NCBI GenBank assembly: GCA_949285555.1
Contig: CASDYG010000006.1
Coordinates: 1-64,000 of the forward strand
From: an uncultured Eubacteriales bacterium
GTDB taxonomy: Bacteria; Bacillota; Clostridia; Peptostreptococcales; Anaerovoracaceae
Direction: 5' to 3'
Length of the DNA stretch: 64,000 nucleotides
Below are positions 8,553 through 19,200 of the stretch, piece after piece (position 1 is the first letter of the stretch; each line of letters begins with the position of its first letter). The notes under the pieces are model-generated. The model was not told the DNA's origin. It did not search any database and was given only the letters and a program-made list of their open reading frames with translations. The position numbers were made by a program, and so were the translations under genes.

Positions 8553-8581
8553 TTTACAAGCCTTGATTTTAGCAGTATAAT
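8553..8581 (+). promoter_or_regulatory. Predicted clpB promoter
   Basis: -35 TTTACA (8553-8558), 17-bp spacer, perfect -10 TATAAT (8576-8581). Confidence 0.85.
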
Positions 8582-8625
8582 AAATTCATAAAGATTGAAT
8601 ATGAAGTAATGATTAGGAGGTGACA

Positions 8626-11220
8626 ATGAATTTAGATAGATATACACAAAAAAGTGCAGAAGCTATAATGTCTGCACAAAATATAGCTACAGCCAAGGGC
8701 CACCAACAGCTGGAAATAGAGCATTTACATCTAGCTCTTATGCAGCAGAGTGAAGGGCTTATTCCAAGTATATTAAAGTCAATGGATAAGTCCACTGAAA
8801 GAATTATAGAGGGTTTAGAGGCCATCCTTGACAAAATGCCTAGGGTATCTGGAGCAGCTTCAGGAGTATATATGTCCAGAGGCATGCAGGGCCTCATGAT
8901 TAAGGCGGAAGAAGAATGCAAGCAGATGAAGGATGACTTTGTAAGTGTTGAGCATTTGTATCTGGCTATTTTAGAGGCAAAGGATTCCAAGGGGCAGGAA
9001 GTACTGAGAAAAGAAGGTATCAAAAAAGAGACCTTTCTACAGGCATTATTAAAGGTGAGAGGAAACCAAAGAGTGACTACACAAGATCCGGAAAATACAT
9101 ACGATGCTTTAAATAAGTATGGTAGAGATTTAGTAGAGCTTGCAAAAGCTGGAAAGCTGGACCCCGTAATTGGCAGAGACAAGGAAATAAGACATGCGGT
9201 AGAAATTCTATCCAGAAGAACCAAGAATAATCCTGTGCTGATAGGTGAACCAGGTGTTGGAAAGACTGCCGTAGTGGAAGGACTAGCACAAAGAATATTA
9301 AATGGAGATGTACCTGAGGGTCTTAAAGATAAGACTATTTTTGCTCTTGACATGGGTGCTTTAATAGCAGGGGCAAAATTTAGAGGTGAATTTGAAGAAA
9401 GGCTTAAAGCGGTAATAAATGAGGTAGAAAAATCTGATGGAAGGATTTTGCTTTTTATTGATGAAATACATAATATTGTAGGAGCAGGAGCTTCAGAGGG
9501 AGCCATGGATGCCGGTAATCTTTTAAAACCTAAACTGGCAAGAGGAGAACTTCACTGTATTGGAGCTACTACCCTTGATGAATATAGAAAGTATATTGAA
9601 AAAGATGCGGCACTTGAAAGGAGATTTCAAAAGATAATCGTAAATCAACCTTCTGTGGAAGACACTATTTCTATCCTTAGAGGCTTAAAGGAAAGATTTG
9701 AAATTCATCATGGAGTTCGTATCACTGATGATGCATTAATTGCCTGTGCGACTTTATCTGACAGATATATATCCGATAGATTTTTGCCGGACAAGGCGAT
9801 AGATTTAATGGATGAGGCAGCTGCAAAAATTAGAACGCAAATTGACAGTATGCCTCAGGAAATTGATGATATATCAAGAAGAATAATGCAGCTTGAAATA
9901 GAAAAGCAGGCTATAGGTCGTGAAAAGAATAAGGAAAATGATGGCAGGTTAAGCAGTCTTTCAGAAGAAATTGCTTCTTTAAAGGAAGAAGAAAAGGAAC
10001 TTAGAGGCAGGTGGGAGGCTGAAAAAAATGCAATCAGTCAGTTAAAGGCTACCAAGGAGCAGATTGAAGAGGTCAAGCTTCAAATTGAGGAGGCTAATAG
10101 AAAATATGACCTTGAGACTTTGGCAAAGCTAAGCTATGGAGTTTTACCGCAGCTGGAGAAAAAGCTGGGAGAAGAAAAGGATAAAGTTAGAGCGTCGGAG
10201 GAGAGCAGACTTTTAAAAGAAGAGGTAACTGATGAAGAAATAGCACAAATTGTATCTCAATGGACGGGAGTTCCAGTTACAAGATTAGTAGAAAGCGAAA
10301 GAGAAAAGCTGCTCAGATTAGATGAAATATTGCACAAAAGAGTAATTGGTCAAGATGAAGGTGTAACATCTGTAGCTGAGGCTATACTCAGGGCCAGAGC
10401 GGGATTGAAGGATGAAAATAGACCGATTGGTTCATTCATATTTTTAGGACCTACTGGCGTTGGAAAAACCGAGCTGGCCAAGGCATTATCCGAGGCTTTG
10501 TTTGATAGTGAAAAAAATCTTATCAGAATTGATATGTCAGAGTATATGGAGAAATATGCGGCTTCGAGATTAGTGGGAGCGCCTCCTGGATATGTAGGCT
10601 ACGAAGAGGGAGGACAGCTTACAGAAGCGGTGAGAAGAAAGCCATATAGCGTAATTCTTTTCGATGAAATAGAGAAGGCTCACCCTGATGTGTTCAATAT
10701 ATTATTACAACTTTTAGACGATGGTAGACTTACAGATAACCAGGGAAGAACGGTAGATTTTAAAAATACAATTGTGATTATGACATCTAATATTGGAAGT
10801 CAGACTCTCCTTGATAAACTTGAGAAGGATGGGGATATTGATGATACTACCAAGGAAAATGTTGAGTCCCAGTTACAGAGCTACTTCAGGCCAGAGTTCT
10901 TAAATAGAATTGATGATATAGTAGTATTTACTCCGCTGTCTAAAGATGAAGTAAGAAAGATAATTGACTTATCAATTAAGGCTCTTGAGGCCAGAATAAA
11001 TGCTAAGGGCTACCAGCTTGAAGTTTCAGATAAAGCAAAGGATATTATTGCTTTGCAGGCATATGACCCTGTATATGGAGCAAGACCGGTTAAGAGATAT
11101 ATTCAAAAGCATTTGGAAAATGAACTAGCAAGGGAGATAATCAAGGCCGATCATATGCAAGGCATGGTTCTAGTTGTGGATGGAAAAGGCGAGGAGCTTA
11201 TATATTCCGTTAGACAGTAA
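8626..11220 (+). CDS. clpB: ATP-dependent disaggregase ClpB
   Basis: 864 residues, the full family length. It works with DnaK to pull apart aggregated proteins in the cytosol after heat stress. Domains in order are: the N-terminal Clp-N repeat (about 1-145); AAA+ domain 1 with Walker A GEPGVGKT (about 206) and Walker B LLFIDEIHN; the long coiled-coil M domain (about 400-535), which distinguishes ClpB from ClpC; AAA+ domain 2 with Walker A GPTGVGKTE (about 608) and LFDEIEKAH; and the C-terminal small domain. The start is the ATG at 8626, five bases after AGGAGG. The GTG at 8620 overlaps that site. The CIRCE element upstream indicates control by HrcA; no CtsR gene is in the window. Confidence 0.98.
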   Translation: MNLDRYTQKSAEAIMSAQNIATAKGHQQLEIEHLHLALMQQSEGLIPSILKSMDKSTERIIEGLEAILDKMPRVSGAASGVYMSRGMQGLMIKAEEECKQMKDDFVSVEHLYLAILEAKDSKGQEVLRKEGIKKETFLQALLKVRGNQRVTTQDPENTYDALNKYGRDLVELAKAGKLDPVIGRDKEIRHAVEILSRRTKNNPVLIGEPGVGKTAVVEGLAQRILNGDVPEGLKDKTIFALDMGALIAGAKFRGEFEERLKAVINEVEKSDGRILLFIDEIHNIVGAGASEGAMDAGNLLKPKLARGELHCIGATTLDEYRKYIEKDAALERRFQKIIVNQPSVEDTISILRGLKERFEIHHGVRITDDALIACATLSDRYISDRFLPDKAIDLMDEAAAKIRTQIDSMPQEIDDISRRIMQLEIEKQAIGREKNKENDGRLSSLSEEIASLKEEEKELRGRWEAEKNAISQLKATKEQIEEVKLQIEEANRKYDLETLAKLSYGVLPQLEKKLGEEKDKVRASEESRLLKEEVTDEEIAQIVSQWTGVPVTRLVESEREKLLRLDEILHKRVIGQDEGVTSVAEAILRARAGLKDENRPIGSFIFLGPTGVGKTELAKALSEALFDSEKNLIRIDMSEYMEKYAASRLVGAPPGYVGYEEGGQLTEAVRRKPYSVILFDEIEKAHPDVFNILLQLLDDGRLTDNQGRTVDFKNTIVIMTSNIGSQTLLDKLEKDGDIDDTTKENVESQLQSYFRPEFLNRIDDIVVFTPLSKDEVRKIIDLSIKALEARINAKGYQLEVSDKAKDIIALQAYDPVYGARPVKRYIQKHLENELAREIIKADHMQGMVLVVDGKGEELIYSVRQ

Positions 11221-11346
11221 AGCTGGACAACTGAAAGGCTATTTATAAAATGTTTGAGCTGAAATAGACTTTATAGAGAAGAGTTTAAATTTAGGGTTGA
11301 TTCCTATTTGAATATTTTACTGGTCACTCAGAGGGCATAGATATAG

Positions 11347-11380
11347 CACCCTGCAAATATATATTTGCAGGGTGTTTGTT
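11347..11380 (+). terminator. Terminator of clpB built on a 28-bp perfect palindrome
   Basis: CACCCTGCAAATAT is immediately followed by its exact complement ATATTTGCAGGGTG, then TTTGTT. It can act in both directions. The flanking non-coding stretch (11221-11545) shows nothing else except the hairpin at 11466. Confidence 0.75.
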
Positions 11381-11465
11381 CATGCTTTTTATATTTATTT
11401 AGTGGATGAACACTGCTTATAACTCCTGAATACTGCTTAATCATTTAGATTTGATGTAGAGTGAA

Positions 11466-11505
11466 AAGCCTAGTTTAGGTGTTTGAAAACAAATGAAATA
11501 GGCTT
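11466..11505 (-). terminator. Possible terminator of the GntR gene
   Basis: A 7-bp stem AAGCCTA / TAGGCTT with a long 26-nt loop. On the minus strand the stem is followed by TTC. Weak. Confidence 0.35.
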
Positions 11506-11545
11506 CATGTATTTTGCGTCTATCATAATGGCATTATCGCCCTTA

Positions 11546-12190
11546 CTAAAATGGTATGATATCATATAATTGCTCTAATAGATGCAATGCTTTCTCAGTA
11601 TTATTTTCGTCTATCGCCTCTTGAAGGCTGGATACGATATCATTTATGGCTTTTAGCTCAGGTGGTGTTAAAATGGAAGCAGGATATAAATACTGTAGAT
11701 AAAGACTGAATTTCACAAGAGTATTATAGAGCTGATTTGAGTTGCAACCCTTATATATAATATGAAGGTATGACTGTAGTAAGCTAATAAGCTTCAATGA
11801 ATCCTTAATACGCATATAGTATTTTATTAGCTTATATACATTTGACAGGGATGTACGCTCCTCAAAATTCATGTTATTGATAGTATTTTCCAAGGCGAGT
11901 ATTCCCAGCGAATTACGACACTTACGTATTATTAACCCCTCTTCCTTGCTTATACCTACAACAAAGGTTCCTTTATTTTTGATATTGCGTGCAAGCCCCT
12001 CTCTTTCCAGTTGCCTGATAACCTCTCTGATAGGCGTCCTGCTGACGTTGAAAAGATCAGCTAATGAGGCTTCTCTAAGATGAGAGCCTTTAGGGTATAC
12101 TCCTGAAAGTATTTCGTAAAGCAGCTGATTATATATTTTTGCCACAAGGGGATTCGTATTGGCGATACTTTGATTTATAAAGTCCTTCAT
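11546..12190 (-). CDS. GntR family transcriptional regulator (FadR/FCD-like)
   Basis: 214 residues. The N-terminal winged helix-turn-helix (about 15-80) has the classic GntR signature: YEILSGVYPKGSHLREASLA, then LFNVSRTPIREVIRQLEREG and the wing KNKGTFVV. The remaining all-helical part (about 90-214) has the size and position of the FCD ligand-binding domain, but the His/Asp metal ligands of that domain are not obvious, so the effector cannot be guessed. It is transcribed away from nth with only 91 bp between them, and probably regulates itself from that shared region. No metabolic operon lies beside it to suggest a target. Confidence 0.9.
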   Translation of the reverse strand: MKDFINQSIANTNPLVAKIYNQLLYEILSGVYPKGSHLREASLADLFNVSRTPIREVIRQLEREGLARNIKNKGTFVVGISKEEGLIIRKCRNSLGILALENTINNMNFEERTSLSNVYKLIKYYMRIKDSLKLISLLQSYLHIIYKGCNSNQLYNTLVKFSLYLQYLYPASILTPPELKAINDIVSSLQEAIDENNTEKALHLLEQLYDIIPF

Positions 12191-12216
12191 ATATTCTCCA
12201 TTTCAAAATTATGTAC

Positions 12217-12230
12217 TATAATATATTATA
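12217..12230. promoter_or_regulatory. Palindromic divergent -10 region between gntR and nth
   Basis: A 14-bp perfect palindrome TATAATATATTATA gives a TATAAT -10 box on each strand (12217-12222 on +, 12225-12230 on -). It probably drives both nth and the GntR gene. No strong -35 is seen for either. Confidence 0.5.
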
Positions 12231-12281
12231 TAGCTTTAGAAAATATAGACAAGCAAGTAAAGCCAGAAAAGAGGAAATTTA

Positions 12282-12908
12282 ATGTTAAGTAAGCAAAAAA
12301 CATGTGAGCTTTTAGATATTTTAGATAGCACATATCCAGATGCGGAATGTGCACTTAATCATGAAAATATATTTCAATTAATTGTTGCAGTGGCGCTTTC
12401 GGCACAGACGACAGATAATAGCGTCAATAAAGTAACTCCAAATCTGTTTAAGAAATATCCTACTCCTAAGCTACTTATGAATGCAGACCAAAAGGATGTG
12501 GAAGAGCTTCTTAGAACAATAGGAATGTATCGTACTAAAAGTAAAAATATTATAGCTTTAGGTAGGGCAATTACAATGGAGCATGATGGAAAGGTGCCAG
12601 ATAAATATGAAGATCTGGTAAAGCTTCCCGGTGTAGGGCGAAAAACTGCCAATGTGGTACTCTCAGTAGGCTTTGGACAGCCTGCTATTGCAGTAGATAC
12701 CCATGTATTTCGATTGGCTAATAGAATGGGGATAGTAAAAGAAAAGGATGTATTAAAGACGGAAATAGGGCTTATGAAAAAAATACCGAAGGAAAGATGG
12801 TCTAAAGCTCACCATAGCCTTATTTTTCACGGCAGAAGTATCTGCTTTGCAAGAAATCCTGACTGTGAACATTGTCCTGTAGAAGAAATATGCTTAAAAA
12901 GATTATAG
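12282..12908 (+). CDS. nth: Endonuclease III (DNA glycosylase/AP lyase)
   Basis: 208 residues, the normal family length. It removes oxidised pyrimidines and nicks abasic sites in base excision repair. The helix-hairpin-helix LPGVGRKTANVV carries the catalytic lysine, and AVDTHVFRLANRMG carries the catalytic aspartate. The C-terminus has the four cysteines of the 4Fe-4S cluster with the canonical C-x6-C-x2-C-x5-C spacing (C..NPDC..C....IC). The start ATG at 12282 follows GAGG at 12271. It stands alone between the GntR gene (divergent) and a terminator. Confidence 0.97.
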   Translation: MLSKQKTCELLDILDSTYPDAECALNHENIFQLIVAVALSAQTTDNSVNKVTPNLFKKYPTPKLLMNADQKDVEELLRTIGMYRTKSKNIIALGRAITMEHDGKVPDKYEDLVKLPGVGRKTANVVLSVGFGQPAIAVDTHVFRLANRMGIVKEKDVLKTEIGLMKKIPKERWSKAHHSLIFHGRSICFARNPDCEHCPVEEICLKRL

Positions 12909-12928
12909 TAAAGGAAATAAAGAAGTCG

Positions 12929-12968
12929 TACGGTTGACTGTTTCTATATACAGCTCAATCGTATTTTT
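12929..12968 (+). terminator. Intrinsic terminator of nth
   Basis: A 9-bp stem TACGGTTGA / TCAATCGTA, extended inward by CTG/CAG, is followed by five T. Confidence 0.8.
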
Positions 12969-13103
12969 ATGCAATAATATATAAAACTATTATATATTGC
13001 AAAATCAAGCGGTTTGAGCAAAAATATATCGTAATTGTGTTGAAAAATCGTAAAAAATACAAAAAATAATTCAATATTAAATTCAAACTCAAAAGAAAAT
13101 ACC

Positions 13104-13132
13104 TTAAAATTTTTACTAAAAATGTATATAAT
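13104..13132 (+). promoter_or_regulatory. Predicted promoter of the giant surface protein gene
   Basis: -35-like TTAAAA (13104-13109), 17-bp spacer, perfect TATAAT (13127-13132), about 90 nt upstream of the start codon. Confidence 0.5.
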
Positions 13133-13225
13133 ATTACCATACTTTAATATTTGTGATTGAATGAGATAAAGTTTCCCCTTAAAATAGTACGAAATAGTAA
13201 ATTTTATAGTATTGGAAGGTGTTTT

Positions 13226-16200
13226 ATGAGTGGAAATAAAAGATTTAAGACGTGGATGAGTGTCATACTTTGTATGACTTTGTGCCTTTCTATGGTCACA
13301 TCATACACTCTTACAGGGCCGCTTATAGCTTCTGCTGATGAGCAGACTAATGGAACGGAGAAAGTGGCTGTAGAGGACAAGTCAGAAACAGGAAGTAGCG
13401 AAAATGATTCTGAAAATGTAAGTCCTGGCGAAGAAGATCAAACAGCCAGTCCTGAAGAAATATTAGCAAATAAAGAATCTCAGCTTCAAGAAGCTAAAAA
13501 GCAAGGTAATGCTGATAAGATCAAAAAGCTTGAAAAAGAGCTTGGTGAAGGCTATTTATCTTTGATTACAGAAATTTATGAAAAATATTATAGTGGAAAA
13601 AATGGAGAGAGGGTTGAAAGTCAGCTAAGAAATAATGAAGAAATTGCTTCATATCATGAGCTTAAGAAAGAAATAACTAATATATTAAATGATGAGACTG
13701 CTAAATGGGAAAAGCTAAAGGATGTTTATCTAAAAAGCAATGAATTTAATTATCCCAGAGAGCTAACTGATAGTGAGAAGCAGCTTTTGGATAAGCTTAA
13801 TGATGCAAGGTCAACACTTCCTCCATACATGCATGGAAGTAATCAATATGAAACACTTATTGAAGAATATAAAAATCTTTCAGATGAAATAGAGAATATA
13901 ACAGATCCTTTTACACAGGAACCTGCAAAAGAAGAAATAGAAAAAAAGACAGCTAAGCTGGAAGAGCTAGTTGCACTTCTTAATAAAGCATTAGAGGAAG
14001 GAAATATTAAAAGGGCATATACTGCGGGAAATGGAGTTGAAATTAAGGCATTTCTTCTGAACAGCTATATGTTTCCTACTAAGCTATTAGATGAAGAAGT
14101 ATATTATCTTCCTCAAAATGTGCCGGTAAATATATTGCTTCAATTTGCTAAGGATGAAAAAAATAACGACTTTGAAGTTGAAATTAAAGCACAGGGAGAG
14201 CATTTACTGGGAATAAGTCCTGCCAAGTTAAAGCTCTATTCTGGTGGAAATAATTATGATTTTAATCTTGAAGATGGCATATATAAAGCGAAGGTGAAAA
14301 ATTCACAGGCAGGTATAAGCCAAACGATATTTACCATAAAAGGTCTTACTGGAGAATTGCATCAGGGCTTTACTATGACAATTAGGGCTGGCTCAGGTGA
14401 CAAAATGAGCGAGCTTTCCAGAGAGTTTTTAATAACAAAATCAGGTTATAAAGATGATTTCAAAGTAGGTGGAATTGGTGATTTTAATGATGATACAAAG
14501 TCATATCCGGTTGTTGATGCAGGAAGTGCCGATGAAAAAGGCCTTGTAAATATTGATACGGATAAAATTGTTGATATCCTTCCTTATTTTGAGAAGAATA
14601 GTTACTGGATAGATGAAGTACTAAAGAATGGTACGCCAGACTCTGTTGAACTTGAGCATGCACGTATTGAAATTAAGCTTCCAAGCTTTGACGGCAAGCT
14701 TGCCAAGTATGTTGAAAGAAATGGCATAAAATATGAATATGATGCAGATAAAGGCATTTTAGTATTAGATGTTAGTAGAAAGCTTATTAAATCAAATATT
14801 AAGGTAGATGAGAATGGAATAGCATCTATAGGTGGGATACCAATTAGCAATGCCAAGCTAAAGGATGTAATTTTGTTTGATGGTAAGAATTATGTCTATA
14901 TAGACGGCGATGATAAGGTTTTTCCTGTAACTGTTATGGAAAAAAGAGCATTTGCTGACAATCCAAATCTATACTTAGTAGGAAATACAATTTATAAAAA
15001 AGACGGAGATAGTTTTACAAGGGTAGGAATTTATAGAGAAAACAGGCTCTATACTATAGATGGAGAAAACTATCTTGCCTATAATCCAGATACTAAGGAA
15101 CTTGAAGAAAAGCCGGTGTTTGTGGAAATGATGAGCGATGCACTTTTGCAATATCAAAATAAGTTTAAGGTAACAAAGGGTGTTGCATTTAACAAGGATG
15201 GTATTGCTCATCCGGAAATAGTGGAAGTTACAGGAAAAAGCATTGTACTAAAGGATGATGCGGAGAAGTATTTTGCCGGAAGAATAGTAACTGATGAAAA
15301 ACGTTTTGTTATTGATAATGAAAAAAGACTTCATGATGCAGAGGATTACAAAACGAAAACGGATGCTGTAGTAGATGAGAGTGGAAAGCTGACGGATATT
15401 GATGCGACAGGTCTTGAGCATAAGAAAATAAATAATAAGGACTATGTTGTATTTAATAATAAAACCTATGCTTTTTATAAAAAGGCTGTATTTGACAAAG
15501 AAAATATGGCTTTAATACCAGGTTACACATTTGAAGATAATTCTAGTGAGCATGCTCTTGTAGTAGATAGATATGGCAGACTAAAGGATTATTTTGCTTC
15601 ATTTAAGGATGGAGTGTGGACCTTTACACAGCAAAATAAAGACGGTAGCACGAATACAAGATCTACTTTGGAGGACAATGTTTTAGTAGAGGACTCTACG
15701 ATTATTGTGGGTGGCCAGGATAAGCTCATGACAGGAGATGAAGCGAAGAAGCTTGAGCGTGTAGAAGGTGATTATTATTATAATGGCACTATCTTTACAA
15801 AGGCAGATAGCAGCTCTGTAATTGGCGAATATTTTTATACCCAGCTATTTAAAATATTGCTTGAAAGCAAGGAAAAAACTGTAACTTATCAAAAAGACGG
15901 AAATACAGTTAATATAGATGATAAGAAAATAATTGAGGGGTCAACCGATAAAAATCTTTACTTTGAGTATGACGGAAAACTTTATGTAAAGGATAAGGAC
16001 AGAAATGTATACAAGCAGATAAATGGCAATGATGTTCTCACGGATAAAGATTTAGCTGTTATCCTTCAAAAAACTGATCAAGGTGACAAGCTTGCAGGTG
16101 AAGGGAAGCTGTACGACTTTTTAAATAAGGCAAAGATTGGCCTTAAGCTTCCAGGCTTTCATGTTGGACCTGAATTCATTTACACACTTATTACTACTGC

Positions 16201-19200
16201 AAGCTTAAAATATTTAGACCCATCTACGGGAGAAATAAAGGATGTATTTAGCAGCGTAGAAGGCAAAAAAGAGGTGGTAAAGAAATTCACCCTAAAGCCA
16301 ATGCCGGAGAAACCAGCTGATTTTGGAAAGAATGCTCCTCGTGAATTAACAAGTGGTAAGCCTATGGATTACCAGGTATTTAATCTCTTATTTAGAGGAA
16401 CTGATGATAGGGAGCGAGATTCTATTTTTACTCGTCTTTTTACAGAAGCAGATCTAACTGATAAAGAAAAAGCATTAAAGGATCTTATTGAAAAAGAATA
16501 TAAAATAATTTATAAAAAAGACATCAAATTTGTAGATGGAAAAATTGTAGCAGTAGATGAAAAGGGGAAAGAGTCCAGTGTAGAGAGAAGCCTAGCTTGG
16601 GAAATTTACATTTCCAGTGAGGATAAGGATGGATACCCTGCAGGAAATGATGAGCAAATCATCATTGATGATACTAACCTAGATAACAGGCTGGTTTATG
16701 AAACGGTAATATTTAGAGATACGGATGAAAACTATCAGCTTGCCAAGCAAACGGCGGAAAAAGCTGGTGAAAAATTCCAATCTTTAGATAGCTTAACCTC
16801 TATAGATGAGCTGGCCTCCATAGACCTAGGTGTAAATCCTTATTACACTCATCAGGCATTTGTTCCGGTAAGAGGGCTTAAAATAAAAGGAGAAGATGTT
16901 CTGGCATCTCTGGGAGATAAGGAAGAAGCCAGCATTACGTTAAATGTCGGTGGTGAGATTAGACCTGTAAAGATAATTAGAGATAGACAAAAGGGAACGA
17001 TTTCTATATCAGTTAAAGATGCTTTCTTAATGAGTGATGGTATAAGTCAGGTGCAAAAAGCATATGATCAGGAAAAGGCATTATATGCAGAGGAAATCAC
17101 TAATGCGGCTAGTATTGATGATATAAAGAAGATAATAGATACTCATTATAAGGATTCACCTTGTGAGAAAGAGCTACGGGCAATAGTTGATGAGCAATCT
17201 AAGATTATAGAGGAAAGCCCAGAGCATTTTAGCAAATTAAAAAATGCTATGATAAGTGTTCTGGAAAGAATGGACATAAACTACATTGAGGAAACTAAGA
17301 AATATAAGAATAGTAGCTTTAATGCTCTGAGGATAAGACTTAAAGAGGGTGTAAAAATAGGTGGTGCACTTAATCCATCTAATACAAGAAAAACCGTAAA
17401 TATTACATCAGTAATTAAGTCTGGCGTAGATCTGCCGTATACTGATGAATATGGAGAGAAGCTGACTAATTTTGAAATGTATTATACAAGATACATAAGA
17501 GAGGCGCTTCTTTCAGATGAATATAAGGACATAGTAAAAGGCAGGCTCAATGAAAATTCCGATCCGCAAAAATTCCTGTCCTTTGCTAAGGAAAATCTTT
17601 CAGAGAAGGCGTATAGGCAGCTACTTATGAATGCCCATAAAAAGGCAACTGCAGAAAATATTAAAACTCTTGTAAAGGGTGATAAGCTTGTAGACGCCAT
17701 GGGTATGATGATATACCATCCGGTAGAGGGTAGAGATTTAGCAATAAATGATCTTACTGACGCAAAGGGAAATCCATTAAAGGATAAGAACACAGGAGCT
17801 CTTATAAATGGATATTACACTGGTGGAAAAGGCATGGAGGAACTTGGTATAGTATCTGAAGAACTTGTACATCAGTCCATTAATTTGATAGGCTACTATC
17901 TGAACCCATTAGGCTATGATAGAGCTACCTTTGCAAATAGTGCAAATCATAAAATCATAAGCCCTAATCCAGCACCTACTTTATTTGGTGATAAAGATGC
18001 ATGGAAAAAGAAAATATGTCCTGACGGTATATTAGGATCATGTCTATTAAACTCAGGAATGATTGCAAGTGATGGTGAAGATGTGGATAAAATTCCGGAT
18101 TCATATCTGGAAAAATCAGGTTCAAATGTAACCATCTCATACGAACCGCCAACAACCACTCCGGATGAAGAAAAACCAAAGGTAGATAAGACATCAGATA
18201 AATCGGTAATAGATTTTAATGATGATGAGGCAGCGAAAAATATAAGCTTTAATGTAGCGCTGACTGTGGATCATAAATCTTTAAATAGCTATATTACAGA
18301 CCTTGCAATCAAAACTGGAAAAAGCATGGAAGAAATAATGAATGAAAATGCCGAGCTTCTTTCAAACTATAATGAAAATGGATATATGGTTATAAAAAAT
18401 GGTCTGCTGATAGATCTTCTTCCAGAAGTATTAGATACAAAGGATATGAAGGTGACAGTTAAGCTAGATGATAAAGCACTTTTAGCTGGTGGAGCTAATA
18501 AAAATTTGGATTTAGATGCATTTAAGGCAGGTCTAAAGCCAATCTATGTATCCGATTTAAATTCATATATTGATAGCATAAAGACTAAGGATAAAGATAA
18601 ATATGAAATTCTTGAAAAGATGCTTAGTTCGCTAAAGAGCAGGGGAGAGGCTATAGGCGAAAAGCAGGGTGCTGTGTTACTGTGGCTTCCGGAGTTTGAA
18701 GCGCCTCATGGTAGCAATAATCAAGTAGTGATGACGCTGGATAATCTTACTGTACATAAGGATAGCAGATATGGAATGTGGGAGAATAAATCTATTTATA
18801 CCAGTATCCCATGGGAAGGCTATTCATATAAGAAGTTCAGAGTTCAAAAGAAGAATGAAGGAAATGTAAATAAATATCTTCGAGTTTTTGATGCAGAAGG
18901 CAATCCATTAGTTACTGATGATGAATGGTTTCAGGGTACTGCTAACCTTACCTTAGGGGATAAATTTGATTACAAAATAACCTTTAAAGCTGATGCTACT
19001 ACAGATACTAGTAGTATGGGAGGCTATGAAAGCCTAATCTCAGAACTGGTATTTGAGGATATACTGCCAAATCTGGATGAATATGGTATAAGACCGGTAT
19101 TAAGGGAAAAAATCAAAGTGCCTCAGAATTTCCAGGTAACCTACTACGATAAGGAGGGAAGAATTCTTGAAGGAGACTTCGATCTTTCACAAGTATATAA

